Shown one piece after another: positions 12,912 through 13,828 of a stretch of 13,828 nt of DNA. Under the pieces are notes generated by a model. It searched no databases. It was not told where the DNA came from and worked only from the letters and a program-made list of their open reading frames with translations. Position numbers and translations under genes: made by a program. How positions within the stretch are numbered: the stretch's first letter is position 1; each line of letters starts with the position of its first letter. The stretch comes from Pseudomonadota bacterium (GTDB lineage Bacteria; Pseudomonadota; Gammaproteobacteria; Burkholderiales; Thiobacillaceae), in the NCBI GenBank assembly GCA_021802595.1, contig JAJZRT010000029.1, positions 1-13,828 on the forward strand. Direction: 5' to 3'.

Positions 12912-13238
12912 ATGCCATCAATCCAGATTTCTGATTTCCTCTATGCCGAAGCCTCCGCAGTCGCGCAGCGCCACGGCGTCGATCCCGACCAGGTAATCGA
13001 GCAGTGGGCGAGGGCTGGGATGGTTGCCCAGATCGCCGACGACGACGCGTTCCGTGAAGCGGTGCAGGCCTCGCTCGACGACCCCCGGCCGAGCATTCCC
13101 CACGCCCAGGTGATGGCCGAGGTGCAGCAGATCCTGGATAGTACGGTCGGTGCCGTGCAGTCCATGCACCAGTTCATGGCCGAGGCGCCGACCGCCGGCG
13201 CCGACATCAAGAAGCTCATCGAGGATGGCCGGTCCTGA
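12912..13238 (+). CDS. ParD-like antitoxin family protein, no adjacent toxin
   Basis: The 108-residue protein starts at ATG 12912 with GGAG upstream; an earlier start at 12813 would run through the CRISPR-like repeats and is rejected. It opens with a strand-helix pattern (MPSIQISDFLYAEASAVAQR), then IEQWARAG at 29-36, typical of ParD-like antitoxins. The segment DDPRPSIPHAQVMAE at 56-70 matches the toxin-binding region of ParD/RelB-type antitoxins. Antitoxins bind their toxin and repress their own promoter. No RelE/ParE-like toxin gene follows; the next gene is another antitoxin-like fragment. The gene could act as an anti-addiction protein or a DNA-binding regulator. Confidence 0.6.
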   Translation: MPSIQISDFLYAEASAVAQRHGVDPDQVIEQWARAGMVAQIADDDAFREAVQASLDDPRPSIPHAQVMAEVQQILDSTVGAVQSMHQFMAEAPTAGADIKKLIEDGRS

Positions 13239-13255
13239 TCCACCTGGCCACCTTA

Positions 13256-13271
13256 ATTTCTGACGTTGGAA
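13256..13271 (-). promoter_or_regulatory. Shared operator-like motif, copy 4 (MazE-tail gene)
   Basis: ATTTCTGACGTTGGAA is the exact 16-base complement of copies 1 and 2, in inverted orientation. It ends only 7 bp before the start codon of the next small gene and so overlaps its ribosome binding region. Confidence 0.55.
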
Positions 13272-13278
13272 TAAGCGC

Positions 13279-13461
13279 ATGACTACCGAGAACTTGCCGC
13301 CCGTGGGCGCCGCCCAAGAGGACGAGCCCCACCAACTGACCCAGCAGAAGCCGCATTACACGCTGGCGGAACTACTGGCCAACTCCGACTATTCTCAACC
13401 TCTGTCCGCCGCCGATCGCGCCTGGCTCGATACCAAGCCCGTTGGCCGCGAGCTCCTGTAG
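13279..13461 (+). CDS. Small MazE/PemI-type antitoxin tail protein without DNA-binding domain
   Basis: The 60-residue protein has a disordered acidic N-terminus (about 1-25). Its C-terminal half, YTLAELLANSDYS (27-39) then DRAWLDTKPVGRELL (46-60), resembles the toxin-neutralising tail of MazE/PemI antitoxins (pattern YTLEELLA-x-C/S-D, then REW, then PVGxE). The usual N-terminal AbrB/SpoVT fold is absent. It could be a degraded antitoxin or a free-standing toxin-binding peptide. There is no MazF/PemK gene in the window. The shared 16-bp motif sits directly before it, supporting expression under plasmid control. Confidence 0.5.
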   Translation: MTTENLPPVGAAQEDEPHQLTQQKPHYTLAELLANSDYSQPLSAADRAWLDTKPVGRELL

Positions 13462-13526
13462 CCATTTCCACCAGGGGTAAGGCCGTTTTAGTCAGTGGTG
13501 GCGGGCAAGTCGTGACACTACGCTGG

Positions 13527-13545
13527 TCGGGTATTCACCACCCGA
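13527..13545 (+). other. Hairpin ahead of the tiny hydrophobic ORF
   Basis: TCGGGT and its exact complement (13540-13545) flank a 7-base loop, ending 11 bp before the ATG at 13557. It could affect translation of that ORF. Confidence 0.35.
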
Positions 13546-13556
13546 TGAGGCCTGAA

Positions 13557-13619
13557 ATGCTCGACCCCCTGACCCTTCTGCTGATCCTTCTTCTCGTCAT
13601 TGCCGTTCGAGCAAGCTGA
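13557..13619 (+). CDS. Possible 20-residue hydrophobic peptide
   Basis: ATG 13557 has GAGG 7 bases upstream (an in-frame ATG at 13545 would add four residues). The product MLDPLTLLLILLLVIAVRAS is almost entirely a membrane segment with a basic end, like small membrane or type I toxin peptides. It is flanked by a hairpin before it and a 14-bp inverted repeat after it. With only 20 codons, chance cannot be excluded. Confidence 0.35.
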   Translation: MLDPLTLLLILLLVIAVRAS

Positions 13620-13634
13620 CTGGCCGTCGATATA

Positions 13635-13681
13635 GCTCATGGGTGAGCCATATTCGCCGGGAACATAGCTCACCCATGAGC
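13635..13681. repeat. 14-bp inverted repeat made of two palindromes
   Basis: GCTCATGGGTGAGC (13635-13648) and its exact complement GCTCACCCATGAGC (13668-13681) are 19 bases apart. Each arm is itself GCTCA-N4-TGAGC, so the pair also reads as a 33-bp-spaced direct repeat. No T-run follows. A protein-binding or recombination site is as likely as a terminator. Confidence 0.6.
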
Positions 13682-13729
13682 CGTGTCCGCTAAACGGTCG
13701 TTTTCTGAACACATTGGGAGCCGCCTCTA

Positions 13730-13754
13730 TGTCGTTTTCAGAAGGCGACTGCAC
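13730..13754 (+). mobile_element. Terminal inverted repeat of a Tn402/Tn5053-family transposon, element extending rightward
   Basis: The 25 bp starting TGTCGTTTTCAGAAGGCGAC differ at about two positions from the Tn402/class 1 integron terminal repeat as I remember it. The following CAGTT-ACTGGGC resembles the inner sequence of the IRt end. Two further CAGAAG-N5-TGCAC transposase-site-like copies follow at 13780-13823. Only 99 bp of the element are visible and no tni gene is seen. Confidence 0.6.
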
Positions 13755-13779
13755 CAGTTCACTGGGCTGGCCGCCGTGT

Positions 13780-13823
13780 GTGCATAGAACTTCTGACCGG
13801 GAACGGTCAGAAGTTCTATGCAC
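13780..13823. repeat. 20-bp perfect inverted repeat inside the transposon end
   Basis: GTGCATAGAACTTCTGACCG (13780-13799) and its exact complement (13804-13823) are separated by GGAA. Each arm carries CAGAAG-N5-TGCAC (inverted in the left arm), the same spaced motif as in the terminal repeat. This fits accessory TniA-binding sites. Confidence 0.6.
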
Positions 13824-13828
13824 GAAGC

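Noticed and set aside
12643..12921. Minus-strand open frames with repeated PTFTRRN or PRSRGGT
   Set aside because: These are translations of the CRISPR-like repeats, periodic with them and without ribosome binding sites.
13518..13823. 101-codon minus-strand open frame at the right edge
   Set aside because: It runs through the transposon end and several palindromes, has no RBS and no recognisable domain.

Overview
The window is part of a conjugative plasmid or closely related mobile element from a GC-rich proteobacterium. IncP-like Tra and Trb functions, a KfrA protein, a KfrB-type domain and a Tn402/Tn5053-family transposon end are all typical of Beta- and Gammaproteobacteria; the sequence does not allow a finer host assignment. 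No replication initiator, coupling protein or complete Trb set is present, so the window is only a piece of the element.

Layout: (1) 1-1880 holds the start of a YadA-like adhesin gene (minus strand), a divergent kfrA gene with direct-repeat operators over its promoter, and an unknown gene. (2) 1906-2971 is a minus-strand operon of a TraK-like protein, a Lar-like anti-restriction protein and a GNAT acetyltransferase. (3) 3000-3240 is a predicted RP4-like oriT with an ATCCTG nick motif on the minus strand. (4) 3289-5756 is mobC plus a MOBP relaxase whose C-terminus carries a KfrB-like domain. (5) 5788-6060 hides a 29-codon minus-strand gene with its own ribosome binding site and terminator. (6) 6180-7506 is a ParA / small RHH-partner partition cassette followed by an unknown gene. 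(7) 7647-12677 is a tightly overlapped run trbJ-trbK-trbL-small membrane protein-small protein-PLD nuclease, followed 8 bp later by a TnpB-like RuvC nuclease. (8) 12663-12872 is a short, decaying CRISPR-like array that begins inside the tnpB stop codon. (9) 12912-13461 holds two antitoxin-like genes without toxins. (10) 13462-13828 has a tiny hydrophobic ORF, strong inverted repeats and the end of a Tn402/Tn5053-family transposon running off the window.

How the parts fit: MobC, the TraK-like protein and the relaxase would process oriT, and TrbJ/K/L belong to the mating-pair/T4SS channel. The predicted nick polarity sends the TraK-like/Lar/GNAT operon into the recipient first and the relaxase last. 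A 13-16 bp motif with the core CCAACGTCAG lies just upstream of four separate transcription units (mobC, trbJ and both antitoxin-like genes), suggesting one shared regulator.

The most unusual item is the tnpB plus CRISPR-like mini-array. The TnpB has an intact RuvC triad, no tnpA partner and no visible transposon ends. One spacer strongly resembles kfrA coding sequence, as expected for a plasmid-versus-plasmid guide.
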